DNA from: an uncultured Spirochaetaceae bacterium
Lineage (GTDB): Bacteria; Spirochaetota; Spirochaetia; SZUA-6; Bin103
Length of the DNA stretch: 6,387 nucleotides
Reading direction: 5' to 3'
NCBI GenBank assembly: GCA_913043885.1
Contig: CAJWOB010000158.1
Coordinates: 1 to 6,387 of the forward strand
The position numbers were made by a program, and so were the translations under genes. The notes beneath the pieces are model-generated. The model was given only the letters and a program-made list of their open reading frames with translations, did not search any database and was not told the DNA's origin. The number at the start of each line of letters is the position of its first letter. Within the stretch, counting starts at the first letter, position 1. Below, piece after piece: positions 1 to 6,387 of this stretch.

Positions 1-256
1 CAAACGCCACGTTCCCCTCGATGAGAGCGCGGTTGGCGCGGTCGCGGTCGACGGCCACGACGACCGCGGCACCACGCGAGGCGGCTTCGGCGGCTACTAC
101 GCCGGTGCCGCTGAATAGGTCGAGGAAGCGACACCCCTCTATCCCGCTGAGCGTGGCAAACGCCGATTCGCGCATCCGGTCCATGGTGGGCCGAACCGCC
201 CTCGACCGTGGCGGCCGAATCCTGCGGCCGCGAAACTCACCGCCGGTTATCCGCAT
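1..256 (-). CDS. rsmD: 16S rRNA (guanine-966-N2)-methyltransferase RsmD, 3' end off window
   Basis: RsmD uses S-adenosylmethionine to methylate N2 of G966 in 16S rRNA during small-subunit assembly in the cytoplasm. Only the first 85 residues are in the window; the gene continues beyond base 1. Visible family signatures are the opening MRITGGEFRGRRI (residues 1-13), the VRPTMDRMRESAF block (21-33; compare the family's VRPTTDRVREALF), and SAM-binding motif I LDLFSGTGVVAAEAASRGA (45-63). An acidic residue follows at the end of strand beta-2 (VAVD, 67-70). The catalytic NPPY motif would be downstream and cannot be checked. The ATG at 254-256 is chosen because it sits 7 nt after a purine-rich Shine-Dalgarno (264-270) and starts exactly at the conserved N-terminus. 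It overlaps the recG 3' end by 20 nt, which suggests translational coupling. Family assignment is secure; completeness is unknown. Confidence 0.9.
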   Translation of the reverse strand, partial: MRITGGEFRGRRIRPPRSRAVRPTMDRMRESAFATLSGIEGCRFLDLFSGTGVVAAEAASRGAAVVVAVDRDRANRALIEGNVAF

Positions 257-2372
257 GTACCCGCTCCCTCGCCAGCCGCGCCAGCTCGATATCGCCAGTG
301 AGGTCGGCAACGCGTAGCTCTGGGAAGCCCGCCTGGCGGAGGCCGAGCAGCTCACCGGGCCCCCGCTGCGCCAGGTCCAACTCCGCGATCTCGAACCCAT
401 CGGCGGCCTGTTTCATTGCCCTCAGCCGCGCGACCCCGCCAGGAGTCAGCGCCGGGTCGTAGGTAAGGAACGCGTACGCCTGCGCAGCGCCGCGGCCGAC
501 GCGTCCCCGCAGCTGGTGGAGCGTCGCCAGGCCGAAGCGCTCCGCGCTCAGCACCACCAGGCAGGTTGCGGCGGGGATATCGACACCCACCTCCACCACG
601 GTGGTGGCCAGCTGGACCCTCGCCTCGCCATCACGGAACTGCTCCATCACCCTGCTCTTCTGCTCGTCGTCGAGCCCACCGTGCACCAGTCCAGACGGGA
701 AGCGCGCGAGGGGGCTGCGGCTGACCCGATCGGCAAGGGCATGCACATCCAGATGAGCAGCCGGCGCGTGGCTATCGTCGGCGGCGGCCACCTCGGGTTC
801 GCCGATGCGCGGCGCAACCAGGTACGCCTGGCCGCCGTTGTCCAGCTCGGCGGCCACCCGGCTGAACACCTCGTCGAGGCGGTCCATTCTGGCCAGGTGG
901 GTGCGCACCGGCCGCCGTCCCGCGGGCAGCTCACGAATGGTGCTCAGCTGCAGGTCGCCGTACACGGTAAGGGCCAGTGAACGAGGAATCGGCGTGGCGG
1001 ACATCAACAGCAGATCGGCCGCCATTCCCTTGGCGCGCAGCTGGCGGCGCTGCGCCACTCCGAAGCGATGCTGCTCGTCCACGACCACCAGCCCAAGCCG
1101 GTGAAAGGCGACGTCCTCCCTCAGCAGCGCCTGGGTGCTCACCACGAGGTCGATGTCGCCCCGCGCCAGCGCCGCCAGCAGATGCCGGCGCTGCTGCCTG
1201 GCCACCCCGGTGCCGGCTCCGCTCCCCCCCACCAGGCAGGCGACGTTCACGCCGGCGGGCGCCACCACCCGCTGCGCCGTCGCGGCGTGTTGGCGGGCGA
1301 GCAACTCGGTAGGCACCACCAGCGCCACCTGCTCACCGGCCTCGACTACCGCACAGGCGGCCAGCAACGCCACCAGTGTCTTGCCACAGCCAACGTCGCC
1401 CTGCAGCAGCCGGTCGCTGGCCGCCGGCGCCGCCAGGTCGCGGTCGATCTCCCGAAGCGCGTCGCGCTGCCCGGACGTGAGGGAGAATGGGAGGGCATCG
1501 ATGACCGCCTGTCGGCGGCTGAATGCCAGAGCTCGGATGGGGCGTGGTGGCGGTTGGCGCTTCACCAGCGCTCGCTGCAGCTGAGTGAGCTCGGCAAAGG
1601 CGACCGAGTCGCGGGCCAGCGCCAACCGCTCGAAGCCGTCGGGCCAGTGCATCGCCAGCAGCGCCTCGTGCGGCGACAGAAAGCGGCCAGGCGCTTCCTC
1701 GGCCTCGTCGGGCTGACGGGCGGCGGCTGCCGCTCGAGACGCCTGTGTAGGCAGCTGCAACGTCAGGCGCCGCAGCATCTGCTGCGTCACCCCCTTAGTC
1801 AGCGGATACACCGGCACGATACGGCCGTACCACGCGACGCTCTCCGGACCGGCACCAGAACGCAGAGGATGCAGCTCGAACTCCGACGCCTCGGCCACTG
1901 CACCGTCGGCGCCGCCGGCCGCTCGGGCCTTGAACCGTGCGTACAGCAGCAGGCGCGTGCCCACCGGCGCGCCGGTGCGCAGGTAGCCGCGCCCGTAACA
2001 CCACAGCAGGGCCTGATCGGTGCCGTCGCTGACCCGCAGCTGCAGCGTCCCCCGACCCCTCGCTCGCGGGCTCCGACCGGCGGTGGCCCGACCGGTGGGT
2101 ACGAAGTGGTGGGCCACCACCTCCACTACGGCGACGCCGGTCGTGGCCTCGGCACCACCGTGCCCGACGATGTCAGCCAACGCGAGGACCTGGCGACGGT
2201 CCTCATGGCGAATGGGCAGGTGCCACAGCAGGTCACCGCAGGTGCGGATGTTCAGCTGGGCAAGCTTGGTCGCGGTGGCCGGACCGACCCCGCGGAGGGT
2301 GGTGATCGAGTCGGCCGCTACGACGGCAGCTGCCCCGGACCTACTCCGACCACCAAGCCGTTCAGCACCCAC
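237..2372 (-). CDS. recG: ATP-dependent DNA helicase RecG
   Basis: RecG is the double-stranded DNA translocase that remodels stalled replication forks and branch-migrates Holliday junctions and R- or D-loops. The 711-aa product (E. coli 693) shows the whole architecture. There is an N-terminal HhH-like segment (TLRGVGPATATKLAQL, about 25-40), an OB-fold wedge domain (about 75-170), and the linker VPVYPLTKGVTQ (186-197). The helicase core has Walker A GDVGCGKT (325-332), DEQHRFGV (432-439), SAT (458-460), the motif VI region HQLRGRVGRG (619-628), and the C-terminal TRG element AQRGPGELLG (668-677). The start is uncertain. The frame stays open much further upstream (ATG 2687), but those residues are an out-of-frame reading of yggT. 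The GTG at 2370-2372 is the last usual start codon before the conserved HhH. It has no strong Shine-Dalgarno and overlaps yggT by 55 nt, so translation is probably coupled. The stop (TGA, 239-237) lies inside rsmD. One oddity is that the usual GTHA box reads STQA (412-415). Confidence 0.95.
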   Translation of the reverse strand: MGAERLGGRSRSGAAAVVAADSITTLRGVGPATATKLAQLNIRTCGDLLWHLPIRHEDRRQVLALADIVGHGGAEATTGVAVVEVVAHHFVPTGRATAGRSPRARGRGTLQLRVSDGTDQALLWCYGRGYLRTGAPVGTRLLLYARFKARAAGGADGAVAEASEFELHPLRSGAGPESVAWYGRIVPVYPLTKGVTQQMLRRLTLQLPTQASRAAAAARQPDEAEEAPGRFLSPHEALLAMHWPDGFERLALARDSVAFAELTQLQRALVKRQPPPRPIRALAFSRRQAVIDALPFSLTSGQRDALREIDRDLAAPAASDRLLQGDVGCGKTLVALLAACAVVEAGEQVALVVPTELLARQHAATAQRVVAPAGVNVACLVGGSGAGTGVARQQRRHLLAALARGDIDLVVSTQALLREDVAFHRLGLVVVDEQHRFGVAQRRQLRAKGMAADLLLMSATPIPRSLALTVYGDLQLSTIRELPAGRRPVRTHLARMDRLDEVFSRVAAELDNGGQAYLVAPRIGEPEVAAADDSHAPAAHLDVHALADRVSRSPLARFPSGLVHGGLDDEQKSRVMEQFRDGEARVQLATTVVEVGVDIPAATCLVVLSAERFGLATLHQLRGRVGRGAAQAYAFLTYDPALTPGGVARLRAMKQAADGFEIAELDLAQRGPGELLGLRQAGFPELRVADLTGDIELARLARERVHADNRR
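264..270 (-). promoter_or_regulatory. Shine-Dalgarno for rsmD, inside recG
   Basis: On the minus strand the bases read GAGGGAG, followed by a 7-nt spacer and then the rsmD ATG at 256. The site lies within the last codons of recG, so ribosomes finishing recG could reinitiate on rsmD. It is the clearest ribosome binding site in the window and decides the rsmD start. Confidence 0.6.
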
Positions 2373-2908
2373 ATCGCCACCGTCGCGACACCACAGGCCA
2401 GCGTGGCCATGAGCAGATACACGTCCTCGTCCTTGCCGGGCCCGAGGCGGAAGTATCGCTGCACCAGGGTGAGCGGCGGCCGTGAGATCGCCTCGGTGAC
2501 ACGCGCCAGGGGTGAGCCGGTACGTCCGACGTACCGCACCATCCACCACTGTGCGAGGGTGGCCAGCAGGAAGATGGTGGCTATCCAGCGGCCGAATTGC
2601 ATCACCACACTGGCGGCCAGCCAGCCGATGAGGCGCAGCGTCAGATCGAAGCCGGCAGCGCGAAAGTGGAAGATCTCCCGCGCCCACATCAGCACTGCGA
2701 AAGCCACCAGCGCCGACATGTCCAGCCCGGCGGCAGCGCGGGACGGCACGATACTGGCGAAGAAGCGCAGGTATGGATCGGTCACCCGACGCAGCAGGTC
2801 GCCGGGACCGCCCTGGCTCGGCCCACGCAGCCAGGACGTGATAAAGCGGAGCACCAGCAGCATCAAGTAGATCGATGCGGCGACCTGTAGGATCTGAAAC
2901 AGCTGCAT
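2318..2908 (-). CDS. YggT-family integral membrane protein
   Basis: This 196-aa protein has two tandem YGGT repeats, the usual arrangement for the family (E. coli YggT 188 aa). Each repeat is a hydrophobic segment, then a short amphipathic stretch with a conserved proline, then a second hydrophobic segment. Membrane segments are roughly residues 4-25, 62-78, 97-122 and 162-188. The repeat signatures are VTDPYLRFFASIVPS (42-56, followed by GLDMSALVAF) and VTEAISRPPLTLVQRYF (137-153, followed by a membrane segment). No catalytic residues are apparent. The family has been linked to osmotic tolerance and, in other phyla, to cell division or chloroplast nucleoid organisation, but its biochemical role is unsettled. 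It lies 73 bp downstream of dnaE, and its 3' end overlaps the recG start by 55 nt. The ATG at 2908 gives the expected short leader before the first helix, although no clear Shine-Dalgarno precedes it. Family call is confident; function is not. Confidence 0.88.
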   Translation of the reverse strand: MQLFQILQVAASIYLMLLVLRFITSWLRGPSQGGPGDLLRRVTDPYLRFFASIVPSRAAAGLDMSALVAFAVLMWAREIFHFRAAGFDLTLRLIGWLAASVVMQFGRWIATIFLLATLAQWWMVRYVGRTGSPLARVTEAISRPPLTLVQRYFRLGPGKDEDVYLLMATLACGVATVAMWVLNGLVVGVGPGQLPS

Positions 2909-2920
2909 CTGCCGCTAAGT

Positions 2921-2926
2921 AGTATA
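2921..2926 (-). promoter_or_regulatory. possible -10 box upstream of yggT
   Basis: The minus strand reads TATACT, five of six matches to the sigma-70 consensus TATAAT, ending 12 nt before the yggT ATG. No recognisable -35 is found at 16-18 bp (the area is pure GC), and there is no extended -10 TG. Transcription from it would give a leader of only a few bases, which would fit the lack of a Shine-Dalgarno before yggT. It is a weak candidate and could be chance, though it stands out in a GC-rich gap. Confidence 0.25.
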
Positions 2927-2937
2927 GGGGATGGTGG

Positions 2938-2954
2938 CGGTGGCGGCGCCACCG
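2938..2954. other. GC-rich hairpin in the dnaE-yggT gap
   Basis: A perfect 7-bp inverted repeat, CGGTGGC and GCCACCG, is separated by GGC. It begins 27 nt downstream of the dnaE stop on the minus strand. No T-tract follows in the dnaE direction, so it does not qualify as a canonical intrinsic terminator. It might pause transcription or protect the dnaE mRNA 3' end, or it may be a by-product of local GGC/GCC repetition. Confidence 0.35.
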
Positions 2955-2981
2955 TCGCGGCGGCCGCGCACTCGGCGCCGC

Positions 2982-5900
2982 CTACTCGGTCCAGGCTTCG
3001 GCTACCTCGGGCATCTCCCGCAACCCCCCCACCAGCTCGGCGCCGTCGACGGTCAGGTGTGGCGAAGCTTCCACCACCACCTCGCGGTCGTCCAGGTGGC
3101 AGTGGATGAACAGATGCAGCCTTCCCGGCGCGGCGATCATGCGGTCGCGCATGGCCACCAGCTGGTCCTCCGATGCCCCGTTGCCGAGGCGCACGTGGAG
3201 CTCCTTGGCCTGTCGGTCGGGAGCCTCGCTCGGTGGACACACCGACTCGACCAGGAGCTTCGGCTCGCCCCGCGTACGGTCGATGGTGACGGTTGCGGCG
3301 ATGACGCCACCATTCTCCAGCAAGTTGCGGGCGGCGCTGAAGGGATCGGAGAACAGCACCATCTCGACGGTGGCCGTGGTGTCCTCCAGGTTCGCGAACG
3401 CCATCTGTCGGCCGGTGCGGGTCTGAATCTCCCGGATCTCGCTAACCACACCGATGACGGTGAAGGTACGGTCGCTCTTGGCGCCCGGCTTGCAGTGTCG
3501 CTCGACGTCCGCCAGTCGCAGGGTGCTCTTGCGCTCGATGAGCTCGGCGTGATCATCGAGGGGATGTCCGGAGAAGAAGATACCCAGCGCTTCCCTCTCG
3601 TAGCGCAGCTTCTCGCTGGTGGACCAGTCGTCGAGCGGCTCGATGGCTACCCGACGGGGCAGGTCGTCGTCGTCGAACAGCGAGCCCTGCCCGTGCATGC
3701 GACTGGCCTTTTCCGCCGCCACCCGCTCCAGCAGGCGCTCCAGGTTGTCCATGAGCGTGGCCCGGTTGTGCTGCGTGGCATCGAAGGCGCCTACCTGCAC
3801 CAGCGACTCCACCACCTTGCGGTTCACCTGCTTCAGGTCCACCCGCTCCAAGAAGTCGTTGATGTCGTTGAAGGGCCCCCCTTCGGTGCGACGATCGACG
3901 ATCTCCTCGACGGCGGAGGCGCCGACGTTGCGTATGCCGCGCAGCCCACACACGATGGCCCCGTCCCTCACCGTGAACTCCGCCTGCGAGACGTTGACGT
4001 CGGGGGCCAACACCTCCAGCTCCATGGAACGCGCCTCGGCGATGTACTCGGCGAGCTTGTCGATGTTGTCGATCTCGTTGGTGAGGTTGGCGGCCATGAA
4101 GGCGGCGGGATGGTGCGCCTTCAGGTACGCGGTGTGATAGGACAGTACCGAGTAGGCGGCGGCGTGGGGCTTGGCGAAGCCGTACTCCGCGAACGGCACC
4201 ATCACCTCGAAGATGCCGACCGCCACGTTCTTGCTGTGGCCCTTCTGCTGGGCCCCGGCAACGAAGCGCTCGCGCTGCTCCTCCATCTCCTTCACTTTCT
4301 TCTTGCCCATGGCGCGACGCAGGATGTCGGCTTGCCCGAGGCTGAATCCCGCCACTACCTGGGCGATCTTCATCACCTGCTCTTGATAGACGATGACGCC
4401 GTGGGTCTCCTCGAGAATCTCGCGCAGCTCGGGGAGGGGATAGCTGGTGTGCTGGGTGCCGTTGCGCACATCGACGTAGCGATTGATGAACTGCATAGGC
4501 CCGGGACGAAACAGCGACGTCAGCGCCATGAGGTCGGCGATACGGCGCGGCTTGGCCCGGGTGAGCAGCGCCTTCATTCCCGAGCTCTCGAACTGGAACA
4601 CACATGCGGCGCGGCCGGAGCCGAGCATCTCGTAGGTGGCCTCGTCCTCGTCGGCGAGCCGCTGTAGATCGATTTCCCCACCCTGCTCCCGGATCAGCCG
4701 AACGGTGTTCTCGATGAGCGTCAGGGTCTTGAGGCCGAGGAAGTCCATCTTCACCAACCCCACGCCCTGCAGCACATCCTCGCCGGTGTACTGGGTGGAG
4801 ATGGCGCCGGTATGGGCGTCCCGGTAGAGCGGCACCGACTCCAGCAGTGGATCGCGACTTATGACTATGCCGGCGGCGTGGGTGGAGGCGTGGCGGCTCA
4901 GCCCTTCCAACTTCAGGCTGGTGTCGATGAGCTCACGGTAGGCGGGGCCGCGCTCGCGCACCGCCCGCAGATCAGCTTCCTGTTGCAGCGCCGCTCCCAG
5001 ATCGCTCTTGGGCCCCGCGGGTACCAGCTTGGCTATGGCGTCGGCATCGGCGTAGGGAATCTCGAGCACCCTCGCGACATCGCGAATGACAGCGCGTGCC
5101 TTGAGCGAACCGAAGGTGATGATCTGCGCGACGTGGTCGCTGCCGTACTTCCTCGTGACGTACTCGATTACCTCGGAGCGGCGTTCGTAGCAGAAGTCGA
5201 TGTCGAAGTCCGGCATCGATACCCGCTCCGTGTTGAGGAACCGCTCGAACAGCAACCCGAACCGAAACGGATCGATGTCGGTGATGCCCAGCCCGTAGGC
5301 CACCACGGATGCGGCACCGGAGCCGCGGCCGGGCCCGACTGGAATGCCGCGTTGGCGGGCGAAGCGGACGAAGTCGTGGACGATCAGGAAGTAGCCGGAA
5401 TACCCGCAATTGATGATGACGTCCAGCTCGTGGTCGACTCGTTCCTGTATCTCGCCATCGATCGTCGGATAGCGACGCCGCACCCCTTCCCACGCCACCT
5501 CGCGGAGGTAGCTGTCCTGGGTGTGACCGCCCGGCACCTCGTAGGCAGGCAGCATCGGCCCCGGCTGTGGGATCTGCAGCTCGCACCGCTCGGCGAGAGC
5601 GCGAGTGTTGACGATGGCCTGCGGATAGTCGGCGAATATCTGCTCCATCTCGGCGGCGGTCTTGAAGTAGAACTCGCTACCGTCGAAACGAAGGCGATCG
5701 CGGTCGCTCAGCCGCTTGCCGGTACCCACGCAGATGAGCACGTCCTGGGCGCGCGCATCCTCGCGCTGTGCGTAATGGACGTCGTTGCTGGCAACCAGAG
5801 GGATGGCGAGCTCACCGCTGAGCCGCACCAGCTCGGCGTTGAGCCGCTGCTGGTCCTGGAGGCCGTGGTCCTGCAGCTCGAGGTAGAAGTTGCCGGGGCC

Positions 5901-6239
5901 GAAGATCTCCTGATACCTACCCGCCAGCTCGCGCGCCTGCTGCGGCTGTCCGTCGAGCAGCAGCGTTGGGATCTTGGCGGACATGCAGCCGGAGAACCCG
6001 ATCAACCCGGCGGCATGGTTGGCTAGCACCTCGTCGTCGATGCGCGGGCGGTAGTAGAACCCCTCCGTGTAGCCGATGGAGCTGAGCTTCAGGAGGTTGC
6101 GGTAACCGGCCTCGTCTCGGGCGACGAGGCCCATGTGGAACGCCCGCGGCGGCTTGGAACCTCCCACGGTTACCGTGGTGAGCGCGGACGAGGAGGCGGC
6201 AGCAGCGGCGGCCTCCTGCTCGACGTCGGCGGCTACCGC
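2982..6239 (-). CDS. dnaE: DNA polymerase III subunit alpha, N-terminus missing
   Basis: DnaE is the catalytic subunit of the replicative polymerase. About 1085 residues remain of a protein that should be about 1165 (E. coli 1160). Numbering is from an in-frame GTG at 6167 that gives 1061 aa; this is not a real start, because the frame remains open to the junction and the PHP domain needs it. The retained PHP part (1 to about 200) keeps the likely metal ligands H11, C61, D129 and H131. The palm carries PDFDIDF (319-325; catalytic D320 and D322) and LVKMDFLGLK (471-480; D475), matching E. coli D401, D403 and D555. The fingers contain YQEQVMKIAQVVAGFS (594-609) and FAKPHAAAYS (664-673). Then come the HhH region (about 737-795), the clamp-binding motif QGSLF (827-831), the OB fold (about 900-970) and the C-terminal domain to the TAG at 2984-2982. 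The missing piece is the first ~80 residues, with the HxH and the first PHP strands. It is cut exactly where base composition changes, so this is an artefactual or disrupted 5' end. No intein is seen. Confidence 0.95.
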   Translation of the reverse strand, partial: AVAADVEQEAAAAAASSSALTTVTVGGSKPPRAFHMGLVARDEAGYRNLLKLSSIGYTEGFYYRPRIDDEVLANHAAGLIGFSGCMSAKIPTLLLDGQPQQARELAGRYQEIFGPGNFYLELQDHGLQDQQRLNAELVRLSGELAIPLVASNDVHYAQREDARAQDVLICVGTGKRLSDRDRLRFDGSEFYFKTAAEMEQIFADYPQAIVNTRALAERCELQIPQPGPMLPAYEVPGGHTQDSYLREVAWEGVRRRYPTIDGEIQERVDHELDVIINCGYSGYFLIVHDFVRFARQRGIPVGPGRGSGAASVVAYGLGITDIDPFRFGLLFERFLNTERVSMPDFDIDFCYERRSEVIEYVTRKYGSDHVAQIITFGSLKARAVIRDVARVLEIPYADADAIAKLVPAGPKSDLGAALQQEADLRAVRERGPAYRELIDTSLKLEGLSRHASTHAAGIVISRDPLLESVPLYRDAHTGAISTQYTGEDVLQGVGLVKMDFLGLKTLTLIENTVRLIREQGGEIDLQRLADEDEATYEMLGSGRAACVFQFESSGMKALLTRAKPRRIADLMALTSLFRPGPMQFINRYVDVRNGTQHTSYPLPELREILEETHGVIVYQEQVMKIAQVVAGFSLGQADILRRAMGKKKVKEMEEQRERFVAGAQQKGHSKNVAVGIFEVMVPFAEYGFAKPHAAAYSVLSYHTAYLKAHHPAAFMAANLTNEIDNIDKLAEYIAEARSMELEVLAPDVNVSQAEFTVRDGAIVCGLRGIRNVGASAVEEIVDRRTEGGPFNDINDFLERVDLKQVNRKVVESLVQVGAFDATQHNRATLMDNLERLLERVAAEKASRMHGQGSLFDDDDLPRRVAIEPLDDWSTSEKLRYEREALGIFFSGHPLDDHAELIERKSTLRLADVERHCKPGAKSDRTFTVIGVVSEIREIQTRTGRQMAFANLEDTTATVEMVLFSDPFSAARNLLENGGVIAATVTIDRTRGEPKLLVESVCPPSEAPDRQAKELHVRLGNGASEDQLVAMRDRMIAAPGRLHLFIHCHLDDREVVVEASPHLTVDGAELVGGLREMPEVAEAWTE

Positions 6240-6245
6240 TGGAAC
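6236..6245. other. sequence junction with abrupt composition change
   Basis: GC content is 77% in 6181-6240 and about 39% (58 of 147) in 6241-6387. On the minus strand, DnaE homology runs up to the codons for VAADV (GTA at 6236-6234). The residue expected before it in the family motif GCEVYVA is tyrosine, but GCG is found, followed by unrelated sequence and an in-frame TGA at 6284-6282. On the plus strand a low-GC frame starts mid-protein at 6241. No target-site duplication, terminal inverted repeat or tRNA is visible, though only one side of the foreign segment is present. The exact base is uncertain by a few nucleotides. Confidence 0.75.
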
Positions 6246-6387
6246 TAAGATAAGAGTTTTGAAGAAGTATGAGGAAGTGTGTCAAAGTCTGATAAGCGCA
6301 TGCATTTTTGAGGTAAAACGAGGGATAACACTGATGAGAAATGGGCGAATAAACCAGCAAGGAAAACTGGCGACTTTCCTTTATGAA
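6241..6387 (+). CDS. fragment of a possible PIN-domain (VapC-like) toxin, both ends missing
   Basis: A plus-strand frame is open for all 49 codons of the low-GC tail, running off the window end and into the junction at its start. The other two plus frames hit stops within the first 12 bases. Codon use is unlike the rest of the window (AAG, TAT, GAA, ATA, AGA). The translation has a charged helix (VLKKYEEV, codons 6-13), then LISACIFEVKRGI (codons 17-29). The latter resembles the PIN-domain strand and helix that carries the second catalytic acidic residue (typically IS...YEIKRGL). The first PIN motif, LLDTN, would lie upstream and is absent. VapC proteins are Mg-dependent ribonucleases of toxin-antitoxin pairs. 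With so short a fragment the assignment is tentative. No start codon, ribosome site or antitoxin gene is visible. It is most likely the middle of a gene from a different genome joined here. Confidence 0.4.

Noticed and set aside
2373..2687. Extending RecG upstream to the ATG at 2687 (816 aa)
   Set aside because: It would overlap yggT by 370 nt. The extra residues are an out-of-frame reading of yggT and have no RecG homology.
1068..2870. Long plus-strand open frame (600 codons) opposite recG and yggT
   Set aside because: It is antisense to clearly homologous genes, its translation is rich in Arg, Gln and His with no recognisable domain, and such frames are expected opposite high-GC coding DNA.
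2938..2954. Hairpin as intrinsic terminator of dnaE
   Set aside because: No run of T follows the stem on the minus strand, and the stem lies in general GGC/GCC repetition.
2931..4667. Long plus-strand open frame (578 codons) opposite dnaE; also 4812-6026
   Set aside because: Both are antisense shadows of dnaE with low-complexity Leu, His, Val and Gly content and no family signature.
6165..6167. GTG at 6167 as the genuine dnaE start
   Set aside because: It falls inside the PHP domain, homologous sequence continues upstream in frame to about 6236, and a DnaE beginning here would lack the HxH and first strands.
2982..6239. Intein or frameshift within dnaE
   Set aside because: The frame is continuous through all polymerase motifs, with no insertion at the conserved catalytic blocks.
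5917..6360. Minus-strand 147-codon frame spanning the junction
   Set aside because: Its left part is the out-of-frame shadow of dnaE. Its right part is antisense to the more plausible plus-strand frame and shows no domain.
1..6387. CRISPR array, tRNA, rRNA or transposon ends
   Set aside because: No regularly spaced repeats, no cloverleaf-like sequence and no terminal inverted repeats with a transposase were seen on either strand.

Overview
The first 6.24 kb is GC-rich bacterial chromosome of ordinary housekeeping content. All of its genes lie on the minus strand and are tightly packed in the order dnaE (5' end missing), yggT-family membrane protein, recG, rsmD (3' end off the window). Every long plus-strand reading frame in this part looks like a high-GC antisense shadow. 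The DNA suggests a high-GC bacterium. The gene content does not fix the phylum. A spirochaete-like lineage is a guess from the dnaE-yggT-recG-rsmD order and the style of the DnaE sequence, and I hold it weakly.

Layout in transcription order (right to left). From about 6240 to 2982 runs the replicative DNA polymerase III alpha subunit. It keeps its catalytic aspartates, clamp-binding motif and OB fold but lacks the first ~80 residues of its PHP domain. A 73-bp gap (2981-2909) follows, with a GC hairpin and a possible -10 box. Next is a 196-aa YggT protein with two YGGT repeats, then RecG (711 aa from a GTG start lying 55 nt inside yggT). Last is RsmD, whose ATG lies inside the recG 3' end (20-nt overlap) behind a good Shine-Dalgarno. 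The overlaps suggest that yggT-recG-rsmD is one translationally coupled operon, probably cotranscribed with dnaE. The products are replication (DnaE), stalled-fork rescue (RecG), 16S rRNA methylation (RsmD) and an envelope protein of unclear role (YggT).

At about 6236-6245 the sequence changes abruptly. GC falls from 77% in the preceding 60 bases to about 39% in the last 147 bases. dnaE loses its N-terminus exactly there, and on the opposite strand a low-GC open frame begins mid-protein that resembles the interior of a PIN-domain (VapC-type) toxin. Two unrelated genes both decapitated at one point, with a composition step, is best read as a chimeric assembly or cloning junction. A recent rearrangement is the less likely alternative. 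I see no novel biological system in the window; the junction is the one real anomaly.
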